64,000 nucleotides of DNA, taken from the NCBI GenBank assembly GCA_026120185.1, contig JANUWF010001631.1, positions 1,922,001 to 1,986,000 on the forward strand, in the 5' to 3' direction. The translations under genes were made by a program, and so were the position numbers. Position 1 is the stretch's first letter; each line of letters begins with the position of its first letter. Source of the DNA: Voacanga thouarsii (Eukaryota; Streptophyta; Magnoliopsida; Gentianales; Apocynaceae). Shown one piece after another: positions 13,501 through 26,376 of the stretch. Under the pieces are notes generated by a model, which saw only the letters and a list, made by a program, of their open reading frames with translations, was not told the DNA's origin and did not search any database.

Positions 13501-16500
13501 GACCCATAGGGGTAGTAGTAACATGTACTTGCCCATTGCATTGAGAAAAAGTATGAGAGAGTGTACTAAAAGACCCTTATATCCCCTTGCACACTTCTTG
13601 TCCTTTAAGTGTTTTTCTCCGTCACACAGAGCCTTCTTCAGTAACCTAGAAACCATTGCCATTTCTTCCAATCTATCTGGAGCTTTGTCTAATGAAAAAT
13701 GGAAATAAGCTATGAATGTAGAAATGGAGGCATTATAAAAAAACAAAACATGGGAGCTTGTGGAGTTACTAGAAAGGAAGAAACCAATGGGATGTAAATG
13801 GGTGTATATAGTGAAGTATGGAGCTGATGGTTCAATGGAGAGATACAAGGTAAGGTTAGTAGCCAAAGATTATACTCAGGCATATGGAGTGGACTATCTA
13901 GGGACTTTTACTCCAGTTGCAAAGTTGAATACTGTTAGAGTCCTATTGTCTTTGGCAGCCAACTTTGGATGGGACATATAGCAGTTTGCTGTCAAAAGTG
14001 CTTTCTTGCTTGGAAATCTAGGGGAAGACATATATATCTATGGAGGTTCCACCTGGTTATGAAAAAGGAATTATTGCTCACACAGTGTTTTGGTTAAAGA
14101 AGGCATTATATGGGCTTAAACAATATCCTCGAGCATGGTATGGTGACATTAGGATATAAGTAAAGTCAAGGAGATCATACATTGTTAGTCCAACACTCGT
14201 CTCCAGGGTGAGTCATGGTTCTCTTAGTTTATATGGATGATATAATTGTCACAAGAATTGATTAGAAGGAGAGACGTTTTTTAAGTGAGTGCCTGGCAAA
14301 ATAATTCGTGATTAAGACCCTGGAAAGCTAAAGTATTTTCTCGAAATTGAAGTGGCACATTTAGAGAAGAATATTTTTCTCTCTCAATAGAAGTATGTAA
14401 CTGATCTACTCAAGGAGATAGGTAAAACAGCATGTAAACCGGTGAGTACTAAAATAAATTTGAATATAAAGCTTGGAATGGCAGAGGAAGATGCTATAGT
14501 GGACAAAGAGATGTATTAACGTTTGGTGGGAAAGCTTTATTTGTCCCACACACGATCAGATATAGTTTATGCTGTGAGTGTGATTAGTCAATTCATGGAC
14601 AATCCAAAAGAGTCTCATCTTCGAGCAGCACACAGAGTGTTGCAATTTCTTAAAAGTACCAAGAAGAGGAATTCTCTTTAGGAGAAACGGGGGTCTAATG
14701 ATTGAAGCCTATACAGATGCTGGGTCATTGATTAATAGAAGATTGACCACTGGATATTGTACGTTTCTTGGTGAGAACTTGGTGACATGGAGGACTAAAT
14801 GGCAAAATATAGTAGCATGGTCTAGTGCAGAGGCTGAGTTTTGAGCAATGGCTCGAGGAGTATGTGAGTTACCTTGGCTGAAGATCATTTTAGAAGACAT
14901 GAGGATCAAGTTGGAGGGCTTAATGAGGCTTTATTGCGATAATAAGTTTGCAATTAGCATAGGCCACAATTCAGTGCAACGTAATCGGACAAAGCATATC
15001 GAATTGACAGACATTTTATCAAGGAGAAATTGGAGAGTGGATTGATCTGCACACCTTATGTATCTACAAATGATTAGCTCGCTGATGTGTTAACCAAAGG
15101 GTTAAGCGGTCCAGTGTTTGAAAGGATTGTATCCAAGTTGGGAATGGAGAATATCTATCCAGTTGGAGGGAGAGTGTGGGAAAATATGGCCTATTGGTTT
15201 TTTTAGGCAGGTAATGTTATAAATATTATAATACTAGAATTAGACTAAATTAGGGAAGTCTAACCCTTAAATTAGGAAGGTTTTGTTTCTTCAAAACCTT
15301 TTATACAATTGACTAATTGTAAATCCTAATGAATATGAAAAAGAAAGCATCCTCTCCCAGTTTTATGATAGTTTGATGCAAAGCCAAGAGGGATGTCCAT
15401 ACGATATGGTGTTTTGGCATCTTGGCATCAGTCAAGTGGGAAGTGTTTGTGTTGTCTCTTTACTGCTAGTAGTTTATAAGTTTGTCTTGCATGTAAATGT
15501 CCTCAGTTTATGGTAGTATTGAATATATTCCGAAAGCATTATTGTACAATTGCCTGTTAGTAAGTTGTTGAATTCACTAATGTAGCTAGCTCAACATCTT
15601 GTCACGTCTATACTTAGGAATGGGAGTAGTATGGTAACCGTTCTGTAATGATTACTGCAGGAATGCTTATTGTCTTACCAATATTGATACAGCTAGTTTT
15701 TCTGAAACTAACGGTTTACTGATATTGATTGACTAAGTACTAAATATTAATAAATTTTTTTGACAAAAAATAAATTACATAAATGATCTCCTTCAATTTA
15801 AACCATACAACTCCAAACAACACATGGTCAAATTAATTTACGAAAACATGGAAAAACAAACATATTTTTCATCCTCTTCATTATTTGCCTATAAATATTT
15901 GTGAACAGTACAGTGGGGAGCCTATTACCAATACCTAATAGCATTGATATGGTTTAACTTAAGTAAAACTAAACCCTGTCAGAAATTCCATCGGTTAATA
16001 ACCTGTCGAAACTGGTAAAAAACCATATTGCTGCCATGCCTATTTATATTGTTCTGCATAGATTGCAATTTCTTTTGGTTTTTGAATTATGTTAAATACG
16101 TTATGCTTGCATGCTGTAGGTACTTGACGTCTACACCGGTCCAAGTGGTTTTCTTAGTGGTGGAAATATCCTACGACCATGGTTATTTATAGATTCTTCT
16201 ACAATAGATCCTCAAACTTCAAGAAAAATTTATGAGACTATAGCCAACTGTTCTTTGAAAGGAAAGAGAGGTATGTTGTAGAAACTTATATGTAATAAAG
16301 TGATAAATCCGCCATTATATGCACAAAGTTTCCTTCATCTTGTAATAACTGAGAGTTGAAAGTCGATATCAATGTATTCGTTTCTTATATTGATGTTTAT
16401 ATAAATTACTATCCGTTTTCATTCTTGTCTGAGCTTATATTTATCCCCCAATTCCTGTGAAATTTATGAAGCAAACAACCGGAAGAGGAAGTAGAAATAA

Positions 16501-17490
16501 AAAAGATTTCTTAATTTGGGTGATATTTGCCTCCAATATTACAGATAATTCTCCTGGTTTTACATGATATGGATTTGTAAGGAACACAAGGTGTGTGTTG
16601 CGTGGCAATCATTTAATCAGGTTGATCTGTTATTACAGAATACATGCAGATCATCTTTGCTTTATTTATTAGCTTTCTTGGGAATAACTGTTCAGCAAAA
16701 ATAATAAGGTTTGACAGAGCCATTTGTATACAGATTAACATTCTCAGTTTCAAGCTTTCCTTCTAACAGAATTGTGTTTGGATTTTTTGGCCAGATCATG
16801 CAACTTGGTCTACTGTGTTGCATATGGTCCACGAAAAATACCATTACATGTACATTGTAGTGCATTATGTTGCCTTAATTTTCCAAAGAAATATACAATA
16901 AAAACTGATAATTACAGAGACAGGTAGCCTAACAAACTAGGTCTGATTTATATAGGTGGCTTGGAGATTCCATCCATGTTGGATGCTCCAGTATCTGGTG
17001 GTGTTCTTGCAGCAGAAACCGCAACACTTACTTTTATGGTATGTCTTACCTACAAAGCTGGTAAGCTTCTGAAACTGTGAAATAAAAGTAGTATATGCGT
17101 TTGAGAACTACAGAAATGCTATGAGAGAGTTGTTTTTGTTTGTACGAAGTTCTTATGTCTTACACATAGACATTATGAAACATCTGCATTCCTCATTGTC
17201 AAAACACGCCTGACCTAAAAAAAAAAATCGATATTTTAGCATGTGAAAGAGGTGCAAGGGTGAATATCTGATGCCACACCGTTTCAGCGTGTGTTGGGTG
17301 ATATGCTGTTGGTTAATTTATGAAGTAGTGATGGAATTTGAAGAGAAAAAGACTTTAGTTTTAGAAGAATAGAAAGAAAAAACTGTGGGGAAATCAAAAT
17401 CTCAACAAGAGAATAGAGGGGAAAGAGGCAAAACCTCAGAAAAAAAAGCTCTATTTCATCATTCAACAGTTGTCTCCTCTTAGAGCTGTT

Positions 17491-17536
<46 letters not shown>

Positions 17537-20500
17537 CTCAAAATCCTAGAACCAAAACTACTTCAAAGCTAAGAGAACTTGAAAGCTAATTAACTTCAAT
17601 ACTAGTTACTGCAAGTTGAAATTACTGAAACAACCAGACACAACTAGTACAAGACTCAACATAAACAACTAAAAGTATCTTCAACTTAATTATCATATGT
17701 GATATTTCAAATCATCTGTGTTCTACATCATTCTCCCTGCACTTGAGAAAATTTGACCTCGAGTTTTGAAGTGCCTTACGATAAGAAACCATGTCCATTG
17801 TAATTGCCTTTGATGATTAAATTCTTCATTGTTCTTGATTTGATAATAAGCCATTGGAGGTAGAAATGATCCCAACAGAAGTTCCCTTTTAATTGCATAA
17901 TTGAGTTGATTTTGAAATCAAAATCCATGAGAGGAAAAGCAGGAAATTTTGGGGAGAAGATATCCTTGTTTTCCATGGCATGAATCTAAACCTTAGGCTT
18001 ATAGTTGATATCAGATCTGAACTTTAGTTTCTTGTTCGGCAACTTTAGCTCGTGGTTCATCAGTGTGTTTTGCAGCTTCTTGAGGCACTTTAAGGATGTG
18101 TTGCGGGGAAGGAGGAATAGATACTTTGGTTATAGGAACTTCCCCAAGTGAATCAGGAAGTATAACACATGTTGTGCATAGTGTCTAATTGCTGAGGAGA
18201 TAGAGACTCATCCTTTTACTTTTGATCTTTTCTCTTTTGATTGGCATGAAAAGCATATGTAGAAGCTTTAAATTGATAGTGACTTGCAAAGAATCTATTC
18301 TGTGGTTAACTTTTTGTTTATAAGCTTAAAAATTTTTGAAAATGCTGCAAACTGTGATGTAGATTAAGCATTTGTAGCCATTGATTAAAAGACGGACAGG
18401 AGAAAGACCAATTTAGGTAGGATCCTTTCGCTCTGATACCAAACTAATGCACCATTGTTTCAACTGGAGTGTTTAGAAACATGCACGTGTCACTAATTTC
18501 TGGGGTTAGAGATCCCCGTAGCCATGCCATAATCATCGATTCTTCTTCATCCCACACTTCAAAGTTCGGATCACTAGACTTCAGACCTGTATCCATGAGA
18601 TGGCTGATTTTCCCTTTGTCTTTCAAAATGGTCCGGACTAATTGGGGCCACTTCAGATAATTTTTTCCATTTGATTTGTATGTTGCTGGAACACATTACA
18701 AGTAACATTTATCAAAACAGTTATGCAGGGACTTACCTGGATATTCTCAATAATCAATCAAATTGATGCTTGATGTCTTTTGCACTTCCTTCCTTCTCTA
18801 GAATCAATGATTCTATGATTAGAACCCAAATATGCATCCACTTATCTTTTCATGCATCATAAATCCCTATGATCATATAATCTAATTCATCCATGGCATC
18901 TAGATAGACTAGTTTTATTAGCTCATCGTTATAGCTTCCCAAGATCATGCATCTCATCATGGCATGCATATAAACGAATCTCATCAACAATACAAGGACC
19001 CCTAATATTCGTCTACCACAAACCTCATATAATAACCTTATTTTCATTCAAAGATCTCATCTTTAATCGTCATGCTGCAGATCTAGACTTTCATAGCAAT
19101 ATTCAATTATGATCAAAGACATACATGCCTAGCTCATTTTATTGAACCCTCCAACTCCTCAATATAGTCTATTCATACTTTCATCTAGCCTCCATGCATA
19201 ACAACACCACCATACAAGTAACCTTATTTAAGCAAAAAGGGATCGAGACCAAGAATACCTTTGACGACACACACACTAAGTGCAAAGGTGACGCCTTTGG
19301 TTGTTGCTTGGGTTCACTTGAGGAAGAAAGGTTGATTGTATTGCTCTTGGCCTTCTTGTTCGAAAATCTCCAATAAAAGGAGACAAGGATCAGCCCCTTG
19401 ATGACCGAGATTGAGGAGCAAAGAGAGAGATTATTTGAATGAAAGCTGAAAGGGGTTGAAGGGTTACTCACCTTAGGTTTAGATTTTAAGTTTGGAGATG
19501 CTTGGAGGTTGCTAAGGACGAAATCTTTGGAGAGAGTGGCGGCTGGAATTCTGGAGCAGTAGAGGGTGTTTTAGGGTTTGATTGTGGCTGGTTTGATGAA
19601 GGGAATAGGTTAGGCTGAGGTGTTTTAGGGTTTAGAAGAGTTTGATCTTGCTTTGGTCTCTTGATCACAAGAAGGAAAAGGTGACAGCTTTTGTCCTTAT
19701 TGCTGTAGCCGATTTCCAGCAGGGTTTAAGGGGTTTAGTGCTGGTTTTTGGTGGCTGTTTGCTGGCTGTTATTGTGGCCACAATAAGGAAGGAGAAAGAG
19801 ATGAAAGAAGCTGGTTTTTTGGCTTCCTCTTGGACGAGATTAGGAGGAGAAAAGATTAGGGTTTTGTGTAGCTGTTTTTGCCTAAGATAAGAGGAAGTTG
19901 AGAGTAATGAAAAGCTGGAATTTTTGTGAGAGAGTGTGTGTGTGAACAGTGACGAAATTCTGGAGGCAATGGAGCTGAAATTCTGGTATTTTTTTTGGCT
20001 AAAATCAAGTCCTAATTGGTTAGGGTTTTCTTAGTTAACCCTAGCTAGGTTTTGGAATGTTTTAGGTAAGTTATTCTACCCTATGTGTGGCGGCTGTTAT
20101 GAGGGAATTTTCCAGAAAACCCTAGAAAGGAATTAGGTCATTTATTTAGGGAATAGTTTAATTAATTCCCTATATTAATTTGAGTAATTTTAAATAGTTA
20201 TTAAACAGTTATTTGGCAAGGAAAATTCTGGTTTCCTAATCCTTGTAGCTACTAAATTTTCCCCTTCCTTTTCCCCCTTCAAAATTTCGAAACTCTTGGC
20301 TTAATCCAAGGGGCAAACATCTCATTTAAATCCAGCTCTTTGCCTTCTATTTTCTAAAAAAAAAAAAAAAGATTATGATAGGATATTAGGAACAAAAATT
20401 TAATTTACTAATTTTATAAAATAATTTCCAAGATAAAGCACACCCCTAATTTTTAGGGAATTGGTCTCCAAAACCTTAAGGATTTCGGCCAAGGCTAAGG

Positions 20501-23500
20501 AAAATTAGGGTAGAAGGAAAATAAAAGAAAGGAAAGGATTTGAGATAGTTAGGATTCGAACTCAAGCCCACCAAAGAACACACACCATTAAGGTGTGAGA
20601 TTGACATCCCAGTAAGTCCCGTATGTGCAAATGTCAATTATAACCATTTCGTGTATGCAGGTTAATCAAAACCACAAAATCGGGTTTGCAAGTCAATTTC
20701 ATCAATAATAGTTATACAAAGGAGCCTTGCTCAATAGATCCAAAACAGTTAACAGTAAATCACTGTTTCATCACATTCATAATTCATTAAGTAGGGATTA
20801 GCAAATGATTCAACAATATAGTAACATAATCCATATCATGGTTATCACCATGATAACTTCCCAATGTATTCTTTCAACAATGGGCAGTAGGGGCACCACC
20901 CACTAGGTGAGATACTCCTCCATCTCTACAACCAACACTCTGGTTGTCCAATCCGGGTCAACAATGTCCACATGGACCAATATGCTAGCGCGGACCGGCC
21001 TGACTAAGTAGTACTGTCGCCTCTCCAAGTGGAGTTTATCTTCTGGAGGTGGCCTCCTGCCAGAAGACTTGCTCTTGCTCTTTGAGACTAGTACCACTAG
21101 CCTACCCTCGCTGAGTATTCAACGCTCCCCGGTTAGGGGCAGAATCATTTTCCATTCTCCGAAAGTCTTAATTAATTTGATTGCAAAATGTGATTTTTTA
21201 TAATAGCATTTTCAAATCGTTTGACAATGGTTTAAGAAATCATTTTCGAAGTTGAATAATTAAAATTAAGCAAATTCGTTTTGAAAATAAAATATTCACG
21301 TTTCCAATCCAAATCTCACAACAATCCAGTATAATTCATCATTTTTAGCCAAGGCTCAATCCATGTGTCAAAACATCATATTGACAACAATTCCAAATAA
21401 CATCGTAAAAATTGCTTGCAAACAAGTATTATTTATCAAAATTGTTATGCACGGACTTAATTGAATATACTCAGCAATCAACCACAGCAATGTTTGCCCC
21501 TTACTTCAAATCTCTTCTTTATCTAAAATCAATGATTCTCTAATTAGAATCCAAATATTAACCCTCTATCATCATGCATCATGAATCCCTACGATCATAT
21601 TACTCATCTAATTCATTCATAGCATCTAGATGGATTAATTCATCAAATCATCTCTATAGCTTCCCATGATCATGCATCTCATCATTATGCATGCTTAAAA
21701 TCAAATCAACTCATCTAGGCCATGACCTGCAATATTCGCCCACCCTTAATCTCATATAATGAATATATTTGCTTCAAAAGGTCTCATCTTTAATCACCAC
21801 GCAATAGATCTAGGTCATTATGGTATTATTTAACCATGTTCAAAGTCATACATGACTAGTTCATTCCATTGCTCTTTCAAACTCATCAATCTAGTCTATT
21901 TATGCTTTTCGTGCTAACTCCATGCATAATAATACCATCATAAAATCAACCTTATGCAAGACAAAAGGCATTGAGACCAAAAATACCTCTTGGCGAGACA
22001 CCCTAAGAGCAAAGGTGACGCCTTTGGTGGTTGCTTGAATTTGCTTTGGAAGGAAGAGTTGATTGGTGGCTTTTGAACCTTTGTTTGGAAATTTCCAACA
22101 ATAGGGGAGAAGAATCAGCCCCTTGATGACTGAGATTTAGGAGAAAAGAAGAAGATTAATGGAATGCAAGTTGAAAGGGGTTGAAGGATTACTCACCTTT
22201 GGTTTAGTTTTCAATTTTGGAGAGGATTGGAAATTGCAATGGATGCAAGCCTTAGAGAGAGAGTGGCGGCTGGAATTTCCAGATTTAGGGAGTGTTTAGG
22301 GTTTGTTTGAGGGCTGGTTGATGAAGGAGATAGGTTAGGGTTGGGTGGTTTAGGGTTTGGAAGAGGTGGTTCTTGTTTTGGGCTCTTGATCACAAGAAGG
22401 AAAGGTGACAGCTTTTGGTCTCCTTGGTTTGGACGAAATTGTGTAAGGTTTTGGGAGGTTTTTGGTGGCTGTTTCTGGTTGTTATGGTGGCCGAAAGTAA
22501 GAGGGAAAAGAGAAGGAAAGATGCTGATTTCCTGGCTACTCTTGGACGAGATTAGGAGGGGGAAGATTAGGTTTGTGTAGCTGTTTTTGCTGGGCTGCTA
22601 GAGGGGTTTTTGGTGCAGGCTTTGGGCTGGAAATTTCATGCAGAAGGGGGCTGGGGTGGCTGAAATTCTGAGGGCAAGAGGGGCTGAAATTCTGGTTTCC
22701 TTTTGGCTAAAATCGAGCCCTAATTGGTTGGGGTTTTCTTAGTTAACCCTAGCTAGGTTTTGGGAGTGTTTTAGGTAAGTTATTCATCCCTATGTGGCGG
22801 CTGATTATAAGGGAATTTTCCAGAAACCCTAGAACGGATTTAGGTCATTTATTTAGGGAATAGTTTAATTAATTTGAGTAATCTTAAATAATTTTTAAAT
22901 AGTTATTTGATAAGGAAATTTCTGGTTTCCTAATCCTTGTAACTACTGAATTTTCTCCTTCCTTTTTCCCCCTTCAAAATTTCGAAACCCTTGGCTTAAT
23001 CCAAGGGATAAACATCTCATTTAATTCCAGCCCTTGGCCTTCTATTTTCTATTTACCAATTTCATAAAATAATTTCCAAGATAAAGCACACCCCCAATTT
23101 TTAGGGAATTGGTCTCCAAAACCTTAAGGATTTCGGCCAAGGTTAGGGAAAATTAGGGTAGAAGGAAAATAAAAGGAAGGAAAGAATTTGAGATAGCTAG
23201 GATTCGAACTCAAGCCCACCAAAGAACACACACCAAGCTCTATCCACTAAACCACATTGATTCCTAGCAAGTATTCTCCTAATAAATTCCCTTCAATAAA
23301 ATAAAACTCAACTACCTCAAATACCACAAACACCTCAAGCCCAAATTAATTTATGCAACAACAAATTGACATTTTCATGAAAATACTCCAAATCATCAAA
23401 TGTAGTATAACTCAATATGACATGCATGACTTTTCCCCATTTACTAAAGGCGGTCTAACATGGGGTATTACAATTCTACTCAAGGAGACAAGTAAAATAG

Positions 23501-26337
23501 CATGCAAACTGGTAAGTAACCTAATAGATCCGAATATAATGCTTGGAATAGCATAGGAAGATGCTATGGTGGACAAAGAGACGTATTAACGTTTGGTAAG
23601 AAAGCTCATTTATTTGTCTTACACATGACCGGATATAGTTTATGCTGTGAGTGTGATTAGTCAATTCTTGCACAGTCTAAAAGAGGTTCATTTTCGAGTA
23701 GCATACAGAGTGTTGTAATATCTTAAAGATACACCAGGAAAAGGAATTCTCTTTAGGAGAAGTGAAGGTCTAATGCTTAAAAGCTTATACAGATGCTGCT
23801 TATGTTGGGTCATTGATTGATAGAAGATTGATTATTGAATATTGTACGTTTCTTGGTGGAAATCTTGTGACATGGAGGAGTAAAAAATAAAATATAGCAG
23901 TAGGTCTAGTGCAAAGGCTAAGTTTCAAGCGATGACTCAAGGAGTATGCACGTTACTTTGGTTAAAGATCATTTTAGAAGATATAAGGATTAAATTGGAG
24001 GGCCCGATGAAGCATTATTGCGATAATAAGTCTGCAATTAGCATAGCTCATAATTTTGTGTAGCATGATCGGACAAAGGATATTGAAATTGACAGACATT
24101 TTATCAAGGAAAAATTGGAGAGTGGATTGATCTGCACACCTTATGTGTCTACAAATAATTAGCTTGTTGATGTGTTAACCAAAGGGTTAACACATTAAAA
24201 TTGATAGACATTTTATCAAGGAGAAATTAGAGAGTGGATTGATCTGCACACCTTATGTGTCTACAAATAATCAGCTTGCTGATGTGTTTACCAAAGGGTT
24301 AAGGGGTCCGTTTGAAAGTAGGTTAAGGGGTCCGTTTGAAAGTATTGTATCCAAGTTGGGAATGGAGAATATCTATTCACCAGCTTGATGGGGAGTCTGG
24401 GAAAATATGAGTAATTGGTGTATTTTAGGGAACTATTGCTGTAAATATTGTAATACTAGAATCAGGCTAAATTAGGAAATTTGATCCTTAAATTAGGAGA
24501 TTTTGTAAAAAGTGATTAGTAATTAGGGGATTTTGTGATCAGTTTTTTAGGATAGTTGGTATTTTCGTTTCTTAGACAGCTTGTATATAATTAGCTCACT
24601 GTAAACTCCAAGGAACAATGAAAAACGAGATCATTCTCTCTTAGTTTCTTAGCACACATATAGAAAATGGTAGTCCTCCTACCTTACCTTTGGAAAATAA
24701 GATGAACTGGTTGAGAGACACAAAGGTGGCCCATTCTTGATTAAGAACAAGAAAACTATTATCTTATTCCAAGTCTTTAGATCTTGTATGTTTCTTTCTT
24801 GGTTTCATGCCTCTTCATCTGGAAAACAGTTGTTTATTTGGATGATGAGGAAAAATAAGAGGAGTAGAAGAAGAAAACTTAATATTTTTCTTATATTCTG
24901 ATACAGACATTGATGTAAATAAATAGGAAGAATGGAGAGAAATTCTAGGAAGAATAGAGAGAAATTCTAGGACTAAGAGTTCTCTTAACTTTTCTAATCT
25001 TGGGTAGTTTCCTATTTCATACAAATGGTAAGAAAACTGCTAATAATTCCTAATTTATCAATAGATGATTTAATGAATGTAGCTCATCCACGTCTTCATC
25101 CATTTAGATGAAGCATTGCAAAAATACAACTAAAGTAGGGAGGGCTGTAAGTAAAATAAAATATCTATTGACAAGAATTGGGAGAAATATGAAAAGAATT
25201 GAGAGACAAGAGTTGGGAGAAATGATTACTCTGGATGCCTTTCTCCTACATTGAATAACACACAGGAATTTAGATATATACAGGTTGCCTTAGCATTAAA
25301 AATGAAAGAATAATCAAATCCCATAATCATTGAGATAGCTAATCAGCCTAATTCTAGGAATATGGAATATTCTTAGAATATTCCTAATTATACAGCTCAC
25401 ACCTATGCTATATCACATTGAGACCATGACTCAAACTTTATGCACTTTTTGAAGTGTAAAACTGAATTTCTATTCTACAAAGTTCAACTTTTGAAACTTG
25501 GATTTTATTTACAACAACAAGCACTCTGACCCGACCCCCCACCCCCAACCCCAAAACACTCCCTCCCGCACAAAAAAAAAAAAAAAAAAAACCCACCACC
25601 CACAACAAAAAAGAAAAGGGAAAATTGCGATTTTTATGATTCAGTATTGTATTTTTTTTAGTAAATGTTATGTGAAAAAGTCTTCTTCAAGGATGTCATC
25701 CCGTAGAAATGCTTTGGGTCTTGAAGTATTGTAGTGGTGCCATCTGTTTTATTGTTCCCAAAAGGAAACATATAATTGCCAAGAGCAAATTACTTTTATT
25801 TGTTTGTGGTTCCTTAAATTGGCTGCTTCTAGTTTTTCCTGCTAATGTACAGTAATGCCATCTTCTTTAGGTTGGTGGCTTGGAGGAAGTTTATATGGCT
25901 GCAAAACCCTTGTTTCTCTCTATGGGGAAAAAATCAATTTATTGTGGTGGAGCAGGAAATGGTTCAGTACGTTCATTCTTGTGTCCTAAGATGTAATTGA
26001 ATTCTTTTCTTATTATAATGAGTTTGCAATCATTACTTGTTTATGAAATTTTCAGGAGCTCACATATTCGTTTCCATCCTAGAACTGATATTTATCACGC
26101 CACAATAAGCCATATCCCTTGAAGAAAGATATGATCATTAAAGAGAAATTTTTACATATATCTGCACATGTATATGGTTTATACCGTGCCTTAAGTTTCC
26201 ATAAAGCACAACTGTGGGCTGCAGTTAAACATGTTACATCTGATCTGCTACCTTTTGTTGAGGTGAAATAGTCTTTCCACCGTTTCATGTCAATTCCCTC
26301 CATTTTTCCTCTTCTTGTCATAACTGAGTTTCGTTGA

Positions 26338-26376
<39 letters not shown>

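Larger units (their letters stand above)
11525..15367 (+). mobile_element. Ty1/copia retrotransposon, 5'-truncated (copia-2)
   Basis: Sense-strand element in intron 3. It starts within gag (zinc-knuckle tail [16 protein letters not shown] near 11588), keeps the order protease, integrase, RT, RNase H, then a polypurine tract (GTTGGAGGGAGAG, 15162-15174) and a 3' LTR starting TGTGGGAAAATATGG at 15175. No 5' LTR was seen. The LTR family matches 24396-24654 and 51014-51290. Confidence 0.85.

Noticed and set aside
17284..17541. ORF containing a run of Ile-Tyr
   Set aside because: Translation of a TA microsatellite inside an LTR.
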